Positions 1 to 8,996 of a stretch of 63,147 nt of DNA are shown one piece after another. Position 1 is the stretch's first letter, and the number at the start of each line of letters is the position of its first letter. Source of the DNA: an uncultured SAR116 cluster alpha proteobacterium (GTDB taxonomy: Bacteria; Pseudomonadota; Alphaproteobacteria; Puniceispirillales; Marisalimonadaceae); contig CACCZR010000009.1 of assembly GCA_902550555.1 (NCBI GenBank), positions 1 through 63,147 on the forward strand. The letters run 5' to 3'. The notes under the pieces are model-generated. The model was not told the DNA's origin and did no database searches. It saw only the letters and a program-made list of their open reading frames with translations. The translations under genes and the position numbers were made by a program.

Positions 1-626
1 GAATATAAATAAATCTTTCCATAGGTAAAGATTTTTTCGTTATCTGACATTTCAGAAGAATCGGAAAACATTATAAGGTTTATAAATGAAACAATTAAAG
101 TTCCTGATATTATAGAAACTCTTCCTAAAAGTTGCATTACAACATTTAAAGATTTTAAGGTTTTGAAATCTATTTCATTTCCTTTTTCATCAGTTTTTGG
201 AATTGCTTCTACAGTTAAGGCATCTGCAACAACATCTTGAAGAACAAAGCCAATTGGAGCTAGTAAGGTCGAAATGATAAACCAAGTTTCTGCATTTAAT
301 ACACTTATCATTTCTTCTTTATGTGCGATTAAAAAATACATTATCAAACTGCTTATTGCCATTATCAATGCACCAAAAAAAACTAAAATGGATTTAAACT
401 TCCAAATTAAATCTACAATATGTCCTAAGGGCATTTTTAATACCCATGGTAGACCAGCCCAGAAGCCTAAACCTGCTAAAAAAGCAGCAGAAAGGTCTAG
501 ATACTCCTTTACAAAAAATAAACCAACAATATTTGTTAATCCTGAAACGCCTGCTGCTAAATAAATCATTAATGGCGGCAGAAAGGAAAGTCTAAATGAA
601 GAAATTATATTAAATGGGTTATACAT
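1..626 (-). CDS. BT1-like MFS transporter, partial (N-terminal part)
   Basis: About 208 codons are present; the gene continues beyond base 1. I translated it by hand from ATG at 626 on the minus strand. The protein is very hydrophobic from the start (MYNPFNIISSFRLSFLPPL) with about five membrane spans visible. The segments GLFFVKEYLDLSAAFLAG, LPWVLKMPLGHIVDL and VLQDVVADALTVE resemble the folate/biopterin (BT1) and PucC-like branch of the major facilitator superfamily, where a D-V-V-x-D-A motif is usual. The substrate is unknown. It is divergent from the VOC gene at 695, with only 68 bp between the starts. The family call is by motif resemblance only. Confidence 0.6.
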   Translation of the reverse strand, partial: MYNPFNIISSFRLSFLPPLMIYLAAGVSGLTNIVGLFFVKEYLDLSAAFLAGLGFWAGLPWVLKMPLGHIVDLIWKFKSILVFFGALIMAISSLIMYFLIAHKEEMISVLNAETWFIISTLLAPIGFVLQDVVADALTVEAIPKTDEKGNEIDFKTLKSLNVVMQLLGRVSIISGTLIVSFINLIMFSDSSEMSDNEKIFTYGKIYLY

Positions 627-694
627 TTTTATTTATTAATTATATTTTTAAAGTACTATAAATTAATCTAATGAAATAATTATAATAAGAAAAC

Positions 695-1105
695 ATGAAA
701 TTAAAGTTACATCATATTAATCTTTCCTCGAATAATGTAAAAAAAATGAATGAGTTTTATAAGCAAATATTACTTTTAGATACGGAAACTAATGATCTTC
801 CAATACTTGAGAGAAAAAAAGGTTATTCTGGAGAAGTGGAATTTGTAACAGATGGAAATATTCAAACCCACTTAGCTGAAAAAGATTTAGATGTTAATTT
901 TAAAACAGGGCACTCAATAAATCCTCTTGAAAGAGGTCATATTGCCTATAGAACAGATGATTTAGAGGAATTCAAAAAACATCTTGAAAATAAGGGAATT
1001 AAGTATTCTGACTGGGGAGAGACAGCAGTTGCAGGATGGAAACAGATTTTTTTTTATGATCCTGATGGAAACATCATAGAGGTTCATGAAAAAGAAACTT
1101 TCTAA
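695..1105 (+). CDS. VOC (glyoxalase/extradiol dioxygenase fold) protein
   Basis: A 136-residue single-unit vicinal-oxygen-chelate protein. Likely metal ligands are His7 in the opening LHHINL strand, His82 in GHIAYRTDDL and Glu129 in the closing YDPDGNIIEV motif, the usual H-H-E arrangement. Such proteins act on small carbonyl or catecholic substrates, or bind antibiotics, in the cytoplasm; the reaction cannot be told from sequence. It is the first gene of a probable operon with the MFS pump at 1118, the TauD-type oxygenase at 2298 and the amidohydrolase at 3172, all with gaps of 7-12 bp. That setting suggests a role in breaking down an imported organic compound. Confidence 0.8.
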   Translation: MKLKLHHINLSSNNVKKMNEFYKQILLLDTETNDLPILERKKGYSGEVEFVTDGNIQTHLAEKDLDVNFKTGHSINPLERGHIAYRTDDLEEFKKHLENKGIKYSDWGETAVAGWKQIFFYDPDGNIIEVHEKETF

Positions 1106-1117
1106 CTTGAGATTTCT

Positions 1118-2287
1118 TTGTCAAAACCTAATATTATATTAATTTCAGTTTTAATAGCCATGCCAATTATGGGTATGACTATGATTTCTCCTTCATTACC
1201 ATTAATTAAAGGAGACTTAAATTCAAGTTTTTCTGATACTCAAATAGTTCTAAGTATCTATTTTTTATTTTTAGCTATTGGTCAATTATTTGCTGGGCCA
1301 CTATCAGACAGATTTGGAAGAAAGCCTTTAGTTATTTATGGATCTTTAATTTTCTCTATTTCTTCATTAGCATGTTCATTTTCTAATGACATTACGATTT
1401 TGATTTTTTTAAGAGCTATTCAAGGCATTGGAGCAGCTGCTTGTTTTGCTGTGGGCAGAAACATAATTAGTGATAGTTTCAATAGATCAGAGGCCGCTTC
1501 AAAAATGTCAACTGTAACTGCTTATATGGTTGTTTTACCAATTCTGTGTTTTGTTTTTGGTGGGATATTTGCTGAATATTTTGGATGGCATTCAAATTTT
1601 ATTGCCCTATTTTTAATTGGTATAATAATTTATTTACTTCTAAAATTTTACCTTCAAGAGTCATTAAAAGTAATGTCTAAAGATATTTCAATCCTAAGAA
1701 TTTTAGAAAATTATAAAAACATTTTTAAAAATAAGTGGTTTATTTGTTTTTCTATTATTGGCGGGATGCAAACAGGAATGTATTATTCAATGAATGGATT
1801 CATGCCATATGAATATTTAAGATTAGGTGCAAGTGCATCTGAATTTGGTTTGTGGTTTTCATTAACATCTGTTGGTTATATTTTTGGAAATTTAATAAAT
1901 AGTAAATACACTATTAAAATTGGTTTAGAAAAAATGTGTTTATATGGCACAATATTAAGCATTATTTTTATTCTAACTTTAATAATTTTAAATTTAATTG
2001 AAGCTCAATCTATTTTTTTTCTGACTTTCATTTGTTTGTTGATAGGATTTTCTCATGGATTTGTTGTAGCTAATGCAATGATAGGTGCCATTAATTCTGT
2101 AACTGAAAATCAAGGAGCTTCCAGTGGATTAATGGGTGCTTTACAAGTTGGTTTTGGAGGTTTGGCAGGATATTTAATTATATATTTTGGAGGTGCAAAT
2201 ATATTTTTAATAAGTTTAATTGGAATATTGATAATGTCGACAATCTCAATTTTTTCTTCTATTATTGTTAATACAATTAAAAAGTAA
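1118..2287 (+). CDS. Bcr/CflA-type MFS transporter
   Basis: A 389-residue major facilitator with about 12 hydrophobic spans. The family motif GPLSDRFGRKP is at residues 60-70, in the loop after span 2. The N-terminus (PSLPLIKGDL) and GIGAAACFAVGRNI in span 4 are typical of the Bcr/CflA drug:proton antiporter group. The start is TTG at 1118; the next methionine lies inside the first span, so the TTG start preserves a normal N-terminus. In this operon it may import the substrate of the neighbouring oxygenase rather than export a drug; that is inference. Confidence 0.8.
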   Translation: MSKPNIILISVLIAMPIMGMTMISPSLPLIKGDLNSSFSDTQIVLSIYFLFLAIGQLFAGPLSDRFGRKPLVIYGSLIFSISSLACSFSNDITILIFLRAIQGIGAAACFAVGRNIISDSFNRSEAASKMSTVTAYMVVLPILCFVFGGIFAEYFGWHSNFIALFLIGIIIYLLLKFYLQESLKVMSKDISILRILENYKNIFKNKWFICFSIIGGMQTGMYYSMNGFMPYEYLRLGASASEFGLWFSLTSVGYIFGNLINSKYTIKIGLEKMCLYGTILSIIFILTLIILNLIEAQSIFFLTFICLLIGFSHGFVVANAMIGAINSVTENQGASSGLMGALQVGFGGLAGYLIIYFGGANIFLISLIGILIMSTISIFSSIIVNTIKK

Positions 2288-2297
2288 TTAAGGTTTT

Positions 2298-3164
2298 ATG
2301 AAAGTAAAACAGATTCATAAAAATATTGGTGTTTCAATTGAAGGTATAGACCTTTCACGCATAGATAATATCGTTTTTCAGCAAATCAAAGATTTATGGT
2401 TAAAACATTTAATTATAATTTTTCCAAACCAAAATATTTCTGATGAAGAACATATTAAATTTGGAAAAAAATTTGGTGAACTTGAAGTTCATCCATCTTT
2501 GTCCCATAGATCATCAAAAAATCCTGAAATATATCGTGTATCAAACGTAGACGAAAATGGAAAAATTATCTCAAATAAAGAAACTTCTTGGCAATATTTA
2601 AAGCAATCTTGGTTATGGCACACAGATAGTTCTTTTAGAAAAATTCCAAGTAATGGTTCAATTTTACATGGTATTTCTACAACAAATGAAGGTGGGAATA
2701 CTTTATTTGCTAATATGTATAAAGCTTATGACGATTTAGATGACACTTTAAAAGAAGAAATTAAAAATCTTAGAGTAGTACATGATCATGAATACATAAT
2801 TAATTTGTCAAAAGAGTTAAGTACACGAAAAAATAAAGGTAATTACGACAAACTTGATCCCGTAATACACCCATTAGTAAGAAGGCATCCCATAACTAAA
2901 AAACCAAGCCTTTTTCTTTCTCCACATACAATGGTTAAAATTGTAGATTATGATTACGACAAAGGAAGAGAATTATTAGAAAAATTAACAAAGCATTCTA
3001 TTCAACCAAAATATGTCTATGAACATATATGGAATAATGATGATATTGTAATGTGGGATAACAGATGTACGATGCATTCAGTAAAGCCCTTTGATAATAA
3101 TATTATAAAGAGAATAATGCATAGGGTTACTCTAGTTGGTGATAAAGAACCATTAATGGCTTAG
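2298..3164 (+). CDS. TauD/TfdA family Fe(II)/2-oxoglutarate dioxygenase
   Basis: A 288-residue cytoplasmic dioxygenase that should couple 2-oxoglutarate decarboxylation to substrate hydroxylation. The iron-binding triad is visible as His108 and Asp110 (WHTD) and His260 (WDNRCTMH). Arg272/Arg276 in the last strand probably bind the 2-oxoglutarate carboxylate. Length matches the TauD/TfdA family. Taurine, 2,4-D and related organic acids are known family substrates, and sequence alone does not choose among them. It sits 10 bp after the MFS gene and 7 bp before the amidohydrolase, so hydroxylation followed by hydrolysis of an imported compound is plausible. Confidence 0.88.
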   Translation: MKVKQIHKNIGVSIEGIDLSRIDNIVFQQIKDLWLKHLIIIFPNQNISDEEHIKFGKKFGELEVHPSLSHRSSKNPEIYRVSNVDENGKIISNKETSWQYLKQSWLWHTDSSFRKIPSNGSILHGISTTNEGGNTLFANMYKAYDDLDDTLKEEIKNLRVVHDHEYIINLSKELSTRKNKGNYDKLDPVIHPLVRRHPITKKPSLFLSPHTMVKIVDYDYDKGRELLEKLTKHSIQPKYVYEHIWNNDDIVMWDNRCTMHSVKPFDNNIIKRIMHRVTLVGDKEPLMA

Positions 3165-3171
3165 TTATTCT

Positions 3172-4095
3172 ATGAATAAACAAAACATTTCAATAATTGA
3201 CGCACATCATCACTTTTGGGATTTGGATAAAAATTATTACCCTTTTTTGCAAGATCATTATGAAGAAAATTTCTTTTTGGGTGACTACAGTAATTTAAAA
3301 AAAAATTATCTCCCAGAACATTACAGAAAAGATACAATCAATCACAATATAATTGGAACAATTCATTGTGAAGCCGAATGGGATAGATTAGACCAAGTAG
3401 GTGAGACTAAATGGCTCAAAAGTATAAAAGATAAATATAATTTACCTACAGCTGTTGTTGCTCACGCTTGGTTTCATACTAAAAATGCTGAAGAAGTTAT
3501 TGAAAAACAGGCATCTTTTAAGTTTGTAAAAGGAATTAGATCTAAACCCATTGTAAAAAATAAAGAAAGTGACAGTTATGATAATTATGTTGGAACTATG
3601 CAAGATCAAAAATGGAGAGATGGTTTAAAACTTTTAGAAAAATATAATTTGAATTATGATTTAAGAATACCATCTTGGCACCTAATTGAGTCATTACAAG
3701 TTATTAGACTTATTCCAAATGTAAAAGTCATCATTAATCATGCAGGTTTTCCATGGGATCGAAGTAAAGATGGAATCCTGAAATGGAAAAATTCTTTAAA
3801 AATTCTAGCAAATGAAGGGAATGTATATATCAAACTATCTGAATTTGGCGTTAAAAACCAAGATTGGAATTATGAGGAGAATAAAAGAATTATATTAGAC
3901 ATAATTGATATTTTTTCTCCATCTAGATGTATGTTTGCAAGTAATTTTCCAGTTTCAAGTTTAAAAATTAGTTTTGATGATCTTTATAATAATTATAGCA
4001 AAATTGTAAAAAATTTTTCTCTTAATGAAAAAAAAGATCTTTTTTACAATACAGCATTAAATGTTTACAAATTAGATATAAAAATTGAGGAGTAA
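3172..4095 (+). CDS. TIM-barrel amidohydrolase (amidohydrolase 2 family)
   Basis: A 307-residue metal-dependent hydrolase of the COG3618 type. The N-terminal IIDAHHHFWDL carries the HxH metal pair (His12, His14); later conserved stretches include VVAHAWFH, NHAGFPWDR and the closing ASNFPVSSL. Family members hydrolyse lactones, or cleave ring and decarboxylation substrates. It is the last gene of the 695-4095 operon. Its stop codon lies in the loop of a hairpin that appears to terminate the convergent gene on the other strand. Confidence 0.85.
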   Translation: MNKQNISIIDAHHHFWDLDKNYYPFLQDHYEENFFLGDYSNLKKNYLPEHYRKDTINHNIIGTIHCEAEWDRLDQVGETKWLKSIKDKYNLPTAVVAHAWFHTKNAEEVIEKQASFKFVKGIRSKPIVKNKESDSYDNYVGTMQDQKWRDGLKLLEKYNLNYDLRIPSWHLIESLQVIRLIPNVKVIINHAGFPWDRSKDGILKWKNSLKILANEGNVYIKLSEFGVKNQDWNYEENKRIILDIIDIFSPSRCMFASNFPVSSLKISFDDLYNNYSKIVKNFSLNEKKDLFYNTALNVYKLDIKIEE

Positions 4096-4106
4096 ACACT
4101 CCTCAA
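4081..4106 (-). terminator. Rho-independent terminator for the minus-strand gene at 4114-4731
   Basis: Perfect 9-bp arms TTGAGGAGT (4085-4093) and ACTCCTCAA (4098-4106) surround a 4-nt loop. Read on the minus strand the hairpin is followed by a run of T, as expected for an intrinsic terminator. On the plus strand no T tract follows, so it probably works for the minus-strand gene only. The TAA stop of the plus-strand amidohydrolase (4093-4095) overlaps the hairpin. Confidence 0.7.
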
Positions 4107-4113
4107 CTCAAGG

Positions 4114-4731
4114 TCATATATTGATTAATACATTTGAAGTCGTAAGAGTTCCATATTCACTTGCCTCGTTGACAATTTTTTGAAATTCTTCTGACATTCC
4201 TACTCTATCAATAATTTCACCCATAGAGGCAATTGATGAATAATAATAAACAACAAAAAGTGTGTCCATTTTGTCAGCAATGATTGGTCGAAGTGCTAAC
4301 ATTTTTGAATCTTCTTTTTGCACTATTTCTTCAACTTTAGATAATAACTCTATTGCTTTAGGCATAGATTTTCTTTCCATATCATATTCTCTTAGTAATA
4401 AGACATTATGATCTGGTGAAGGAGCCCCATAAACACCTGTATAAATTTCTGGCCCAATAAGTGTAGCAGCGGGACTATCTTCTCTTTCTTTCATTAAAGC
4501 TACCATCTCAGGATCTTTTGAATATGATTCAAATGATTTAGTTGCTTCACTCATGTTGTCATATATTGTTGTTAACTGAATTGCACCATTAAGCGATCCA
4601 CCTATAAATTTCGCAGCTCTTGCTTTAGCTCCAGCTTTTATAACTAAGTCTCTAAATCTTGAAACTCTTGACAAAACCACATCAGATTTACCTGGAAATG
4701 GTTTCGCTATTCTTCTTGATACTATTGCCAT
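4114..4731 (-). CDS. Conserved-looking protein with two ferredoxin-fold-like repeats, function unknown
   Basis: A 205-residue soluble protein that I do not recognise as a named family. It appears to contain two similar halves (about residues 1-100 and 105-205). Each has a helix after a first strand, a basic turn, a strand pair (GAIQLTTIYDNM and DTLFVVYYYSSI) and a helix with a Pro/Glu-rich end (SKDPEMVALMKE and GMSEEFQKIVNE). That pattern resembles a tandem dimeric alpha/beta-barrel (ABM/NIPSNAP-like) fold. No catalytic residues are evident. A purine-rich stretch (GGAGAAAAAA) precedes the ATG. It is transcribed alone and divergent from the aminotransferase at 4838. Confidence 0.75.
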   Translation of the reverse strand: MAIVSRRIAKPFPGKSDVVLSRVSRFRDLVIKAGAKARAAKFIGGSLNGAIQLTTIYDNMSEATKSFESYSKDPEMVALMKEREDSPAATLIGPEIYTGVYGAPSPDHNVLLLREYDMERKSMPKAIELLSKVEEIVQKEDSKMLALRPIIADKMDTLFVVYYYSSIASMGEIIDRVGMSEEFQKIVNEASEYGTLTTSNVLINI

Positions 4732-4837
4732 TTTTTTCTCCTCTGTTAGATTAAAGTCATTAATTCTAATTTTTAAAATCGGTATTAATCAATGTAATAA
4801 ACTTTATTAAAGAATAATCTCTGACAAAAAACATTAA

Positions 4838-5953
4838 ATGGCTAAAAATTATACAAAAATTATCAACTCACTTCCTAGCTCTGTTCCTTTTGTGGGGCCT
4901 GAAACACAGGAAAGGCTCTTAGATAAACAATTTGATTCTCGTATAGGTGCAAATGAAAGTGTTTTTGGTCCATCACCTAAAGCATTAAAAGTTATGAAAG
5001 ATGAGGCAAGTTCTCTTTGGATGTATGGAGACCCGGAGAATTTTGATCTTAAAATTGAAATAGCAAAAAAACATAATATAAAGTCAGAAAATATTGTGGT
5101 GGGTGAAGGTATAGATGGTCTTTTAGGGTATCTCGTCCGAATGTTAGTTGAACCAAATGACAACGTAGTTACAACTGATGGATCCTATCCTACCTTTAAT
5201 TATCATGTAAATGGATATGCGGGCATTTTGAAAAAAATTCCGTTTAAAGAGGATTTTGAGGACTTAGCTTCTTTATCTTCTTTTTCAAAGAAACTTCGTC
5301 CAAAAATTGTTTATGTGTCTAACCCTAATAATCCTATGGGTACATTTAATAACAAAAGTGAAATTCAAGCTTTTATTAATGAAGTTCCTGATGATACCAT
5401 AATATGTCTTGATGAGGCATATGCAGATTTTGTTCCTGACGATGACTTAATTGATATAAATGTAAATCAAGAAAATTTAATAAGAATGAGAACTTTTTCA
5501 AAAGCGTATGGACTAGCTGGTGCTCGAATAGGATATGGAATTGGGCATAAAAATTTGATAAATAACTTTGATAAAATTAGAAACCATTTTGGTATGAATA
5601 GAGTTTCTCAATTTGCAGCTATAGCATCTTTAAAAGACCATAATCACTTAAAAGATGTGATTTCTAGAGTTAAAAATTCATTAAAAAAATTAGAAGAAAT
5701 TGCTATTAAAAATGATTGTAAATTTGTAAAAAGTTCTACTAATTTTCTTGCTATTGATTGTGGTTATGATGGTCTTTTTGCAAAGAAAGTTTTAGATAAT
5801 TTAATATCAAATGGTATATTTGTAAGAATGCCTTTTACTAGTCCTGAAAACCGTTGTATAAGAGTATCTGCAGGTACGGATGAGGATATAAATTTTTTTG
5901 AGGAAAGATTTCCTAAAGCTCTAAAGGAAGCTAAAATTTTTTTTAATTATTAA
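4838..5953 (+). CDS. HisC-like class I/II PLP aminotransferase
   Basis: A 371-residue fold-type I aminotransferase close in pattern to histidinol-phosphate aminotransferase. The Schiff-base lysine is Lys222 in RTFSKAYGLAGARIG. Asn164 (SNPNNPMGTF), Asp192 and Tyr195 (LDEAYADF) are the expected PLP contacts, and Arg230 follows the lysine at the usual distance. No other histidine genes are nearby. The downstream partner is an aldehyde dehydrogenase 17 bp away. The gene could therefore be a HisC paralogue acting on another amine or amino acid in a transaminate-then-oxidise route. The general call is firm; the substrate is open. Confidence 0.85.
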   Translation: MAKNYTKIINSLPSSVPFVGPETQERLLDKQFDSRIGANESVFGPSPKALKVMKDEASSLWMYGDPENFDLKIEIAKKHNIKSENIVVGEGIDGLLGYLVRMLVEPNDNVVTTDGSYPTFNYHVNGYAGILKKIPFKEDFEDLASLSSFSKKLRPKIVYVSNPNNPMGTFNNKSEIQAFINEVPDDTIICLDEAYADFVPDDDLIDINVNQENLIRMRTFSKAYGLAGARIGYGIGHKNLINNFDKIRNHFGMNRVSQFAAIASLKDHNHLKDVISRVKNSLKKLEEIAIKNDCKFVKSSTNFLAIDCGYDGLFAKKVLDNLISNGIFVRMPFTSPENRCIRVSAGTDEDINFFEERFPKALKEAKIFFNY

Positions 5954-5970
5954 TATTATGGAGAGATAAA

Positions 5971-7413
5971 ATGTTACAAGATTACCCAAATACACAGCTG
6001 TTTATTAATGGTGAATGGCAAAATTCAAAATCAAATGAAACATTAGAGATTATAAATCCAGCTACTGAAGAGGTAATTGGAAAACTGTCTCATGCTAGAA
6101 AAGAAGATTTGGATGTAGCTCTTAATGCTGCTGAAAAAGCTTTTAATGAATGGAAAAACGTTTCAGCTTATGAGAGATCAAAAATAATGAGAAAAGCTGC
6201 TGACATATTTAGATCAAGAGCTGATTATATAGCTAAATTAATGACTATTGAACAAGGTAAGCCTTTAGTTGAAGCTAAAATAGAAACTTTAGGGGCAGCT
6301 GACTCTATAGATTGGTATGCAGAAGAAGGTAGAAGGGCCTATGGACGAATAATTCCTGCAAGAGCTTCTGGTGTTTATCAATTTGTATTCAAAGAACCAG
6401 TAGGTGTTGTTGCTGCTTTTACACCATGGAATTTTCCATTAAATCAAGTTGTAAAAAAAATAGCAGCTGCTTTTGCTGCTGGATGTACTGCAATCGTAAA
6501 AGGACCTGAAGAAACCCCAGCAAGTGTTGCTGAATTAATTAAAGCTTTTGATGAGGCAGGCATGCCTAAAGGTTCAATTAATCTTGTTTTTGGGATTCCA
6601 TCTGAAATTTCAGAATATTTAATTCCACATCCAATTGTTAAAAAAGTTACTTTTACTGGATCTACTGCTGTAGGTAAACAATTAGCTTCATTAGCAGGAA
6701 AATATATGAAACGGGTGACCATGGAATTAGGTGGTCATTCTCCAGCTATTGTTTGTAGAGACGCAGATGTTGATACTGCTGTTAAAATATTAAGTGCTAA
6801 TAAATTTAGAAATGCAGGACAGGTATGTATATCTCCAACAAGGTTTTTAGTTCACGATTCTGTTTATGATAAATTTGTTGATGGTTTTGTTAAATCAGCT
6901 GAATCACTTAAAGTTGGAAACGGTCTAGAGGATGGTGTTAAAATGGGTCCATTGGCACATGACAGAAGGTTAACAGCTATTGAAGGGTTTGTATCTGATG
7001 CTGTAGAAAAAGGTGCTAAAATTTTAACAGGCGGAAAGAGGAAAGGTAATAAAGGTTATTTTTTTGAACCAACTGTTATGACAAATGTTAGCAAAGATGC
7101 CAGAATTATGAGTGAAGAGCCATTTGGACCTTTGGCTCCAATTTCTTCATTTAGTGATATGGACGAAGTCATTGAAGAAGCGAACAGGTTAGATTATGGT
7201 CTCGCCGCCTATGCTTATACTAATTCAGCTAAAACTGCTCAAGATTTAGGTGCTGGAATTGAAAGTGGAATGGTATCAATTAATCATCATGGATTGGGTT
7301 TAGTAGATACACCTTTTGGAGGTGTTAAGGATTCAGGATATGGATCTGAAGGCGGACCAGAAGGACTGGAAGCTTACATGACAACTAAATTTGTATCTCA
7401 AGTAGGGCTATAA
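5971..7413 (+). CDS. NAD(P)-dependent aldehyde dehydrogenase, succinate-semialdehyde dehydrogenase type
   Basis: A 480-residue aldehyde dehydrogenase. TPWNFP at 151-156 lies in the cofactor domain, the general base Glu252 is in MELGGHSP, and the nucleophile Cys286 is in NAGQVCISP. The closest pattern is the GabD/alpha-ketoglutaric-semialdehyde group. A good ribosome site (GGAGAGATAAA) precedes the ATG. The gene is followed 19 bp later by dgoK and dgoA, so oxidation of an aldehyde from a sugar-acid route (for example 2-oxoglutarate semialdehyde) is as likely as GABA breakdown. Confidence 0.88.
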   Translation: MLQDYPNTQLFINGEWQNSKSNETLEIINPATEEVIGKLSHARKEDLDVALNAAEKAFNEWKNVSAYERSKIMRKAADIFRSRADYIAKLMTIEQGKPLVEAKIETLGAADSIDWYAEEGRRAYGRIIPARASGVYQFVFKEPVGVVAAFTPWNFPLNQVVKKIAAAFAAGCTAIVKGPEETPASVAELIKAFDEAGMPKGSINLVFGIPSEISEYLIPHPIVKKVTFTGSTAVGKQLASLAGKYMKRVTMELGGHSPAIVCRDADVDTAVKILSANKFRNAGQVCISPTRFLVHDSVYDKFVDGFVKSAESLKVGNGLEDGVKMGPLAHDRRLTAIEGFVSDAVEKGAKILTGGKRKGNKGYFFEPTVMTNVSKDARIMSEEPFGPLAPISSFSDMDEVIEEANRLDYGLAAYAYTNSAKTAQDLGAGIESGMVSINHHGLGLVDTPFGGVKDSGYGSEGGPEGLEAYMTTKFVSQVGL

Positions 7414-7432
7414 TTTAAAATAGGAAAAAACA

Positions 7433-8320
7433 ATGAGTTCATGGGTTGCTCTAGATTGGGGTACAACTAATTTTAGAGCCTACCTAATGGACAATGATGA
7501 TATTGTTGATCAAATTTCTACTCAAGAGGGAATGAAATTTGTTAATCAAAAAGATTTTGAAAAAATACTTATTAGAAATATATCAGCTTGGTATCAAAAA
7601 TTTAATTTTAAAGTTGTTATAGCTAGTGGAATGGTAGGAGCAAAACAAGGTTGGGTTGAAGTTCCATATATCGAATGTCCTTGTGATTTAAGTAATCTTA
7701 ATTTTAAAACTTTAAATATACTAGGTGATGTAAAAGTACATATATTATCAGGAATATCTCAGTCAGAGCCTGCAGATGTCTTGAGAGGTGAAGAAACTCA
7801 AATAAGTGGTTTTCTTTTAAATGATATTAATTTCAAAGGATCTATATGTTTGCCAGGAACCCATAGTAAGTGGGTTAATGTAGATAGGTATAAAATTAAA
7901 AATTTTTCTACGTTTTTAACTGGTGAATTATACGAAATAGTCAAAAATTATTCTATTTTAAAACATAGTGTAAACACTAATGATCTTGATCCTGAAATAA
8001 TTAAATCAGCTGCGTGTTTAATCATCAAAAATCCCTCTATAATTTCAAACAAGTTATTTGAGATAAGAGCTGAGAATATATTAAAGAACTCAACTCAAAC
8101 TTTAAACAATTCAAAATTAGTTGGTTATTTATTAGGAATTGAATTGTCTGGTAGTAGAAACTATTGGGAAGATAAAGATTTAATTATCATTGGAGCATCT
8201 AATTTGAATGATTATTATGAACTAATTTTAAATGAAAAATCTAATACAGTTAGATTGTACAATTCAAATGATATGGTCTTAAAAGGTTTATCTAGTTTTA
8301 AGAAAAGTTTAAATTTATGA
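7433..8320 (+). CDS. dgoK: 2-dehydro-3-deoxygalactonokinase
   Basis: A 295-residue sugar-acid kinase that should phosphorylate 2-keto-3-deoxygalactonate with ATP in the De Ley-Doudoroff galactose/galactonate pathway. The N-terminal VALDWGTTNFRAYL is the actin-fold phosphate-1 loop. ASGMVGAKQGW and the CLPGTHSKWVNV segment are characteristic of DgoK. The stop overlaps the start of the aldolase gene by 4 bp (ATGA at 8317-8320), so translation is probably coupled. No galactonate dehydratase lies in the window. Confidence 0.9.
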   Translation: MSSWVALDWGTTNFRAYLMDNDDIVDQISTQEGMKFVNQKDFEKILIRNISAWYQKFNFKVVIASGMVGAKQGWVEVPYIECPCDLSNLNFKTLNILGDVKVHILSGISQSEPADVLRGEETQISGFLLNDINFKGSICLPGTHSKWVNVDRYKIKNFSTFLTGELYEIVKNYSILKHSVNTNDLDPEIIKSAACLIIKNPSIISNKLFEIRAENILKNSTQTLNNSKLVGYLLGIELSGSRNYWEDKDLIIIGASNLNDYYELILNEKSNTVRLYNSNDMVLKGLSSFKKSLNL

Positions 8321-8949
8321 AATATTCTCCATTAATTGCGATTTTGAGGGGGGTAACTCCTGATAAAATTTTAAATGTAGCTGAGATTTTAATTGAAAAT
8401 GGAATTAATATAATTGAAGTTCCCTTAAATTCTCCTAATCCTCTAAAAAGTATACAATTATTGGTCGACAAGTATTCTGATAAAGCCCTTTTAGGGGCAG
8501 GTACAGTATTAAAAACGTCAGAAGTAAATAATGTCTTTAATACAGGTGCAAAGTTAATTGTTTCCCCTAACACCGATTATCAAGTAATCCAAGAAACAAA
8601 GAAATTAAAAATGGTAAGTATGCCTGGTTGTTTTACGGTTTCAGAGGCATTAAGTGCTCTTAAATTTGGAGCAGATGCTTTAAAATTATTTCCTGCGTCT
8701 ACTCTTGGTCCAAATACATTTAATGCTATTAATCAAGTATTGCCAAAAGACACAAAATGTTTTGCAGTTGGTGGAATTAATTCTGATAATATGAAAGAGT
8801 GGGTTGATTTTAAAATTACAGGATTTGGTATTGGCTCAAATATTTATAATCCTAAAATGAGTTTATATGAAATTAAAAATAAAGTTGAAGACTTTACAAA
8901 AATATATCAAAATATATTAGATAAAGACTTAAAGAAAATATCATTATAG
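8317..8949 (+). CDS. dgoA: 2-dehydro-3-deoxy-6-phosphogalactonate aldolase
   Basis: A 210-residue class I aldolase of the KDPG/KDPGal family, expected to split KDPGal into pyruvate and glyceraldehyde 3-phosphate. The opening PLIAILRGVTP, the Glu in IIEVPLNSPNP, and the Schiff-base region GADALKLFPAS match the family. The neighbouring dgoK supports the galactonate rather than gluconate isomer. It overlaps dgoK by 4 bp. Confidence 0.9.
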   Translation: MKYSPLIAILRGVTPDKILNVAEILIENGINIIEVPLNSPNPLKSIQLLVDKYSDKALLGAGTVLKTSEVNNVFNTGAKLIVSPNTDYQVIQETKKLKMVSMPGCFTVSEALSALKFGADALKLFPASTLGPNTFNAINQVLPKDTKCFAVGGINSDNMKEWVDFKITGFGIGSNIYNPKMSLYEIKNKVEDFTKIYQNILDKDLKKISL

Positions 8950-8996
8950 AGTTAACAATTTACGCAAGAACAATCAAAATAAATTTTAAAGACAAA

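Noticed and set aside
4838-5953. True histidinol-phosphate aminotransferase (hisC) of histidine synthesis
   Set aside because: The fold and motifs fit, but no histidine genes are adjacent and an aldehyde dehydrogenase follows; I leave the substrate open.
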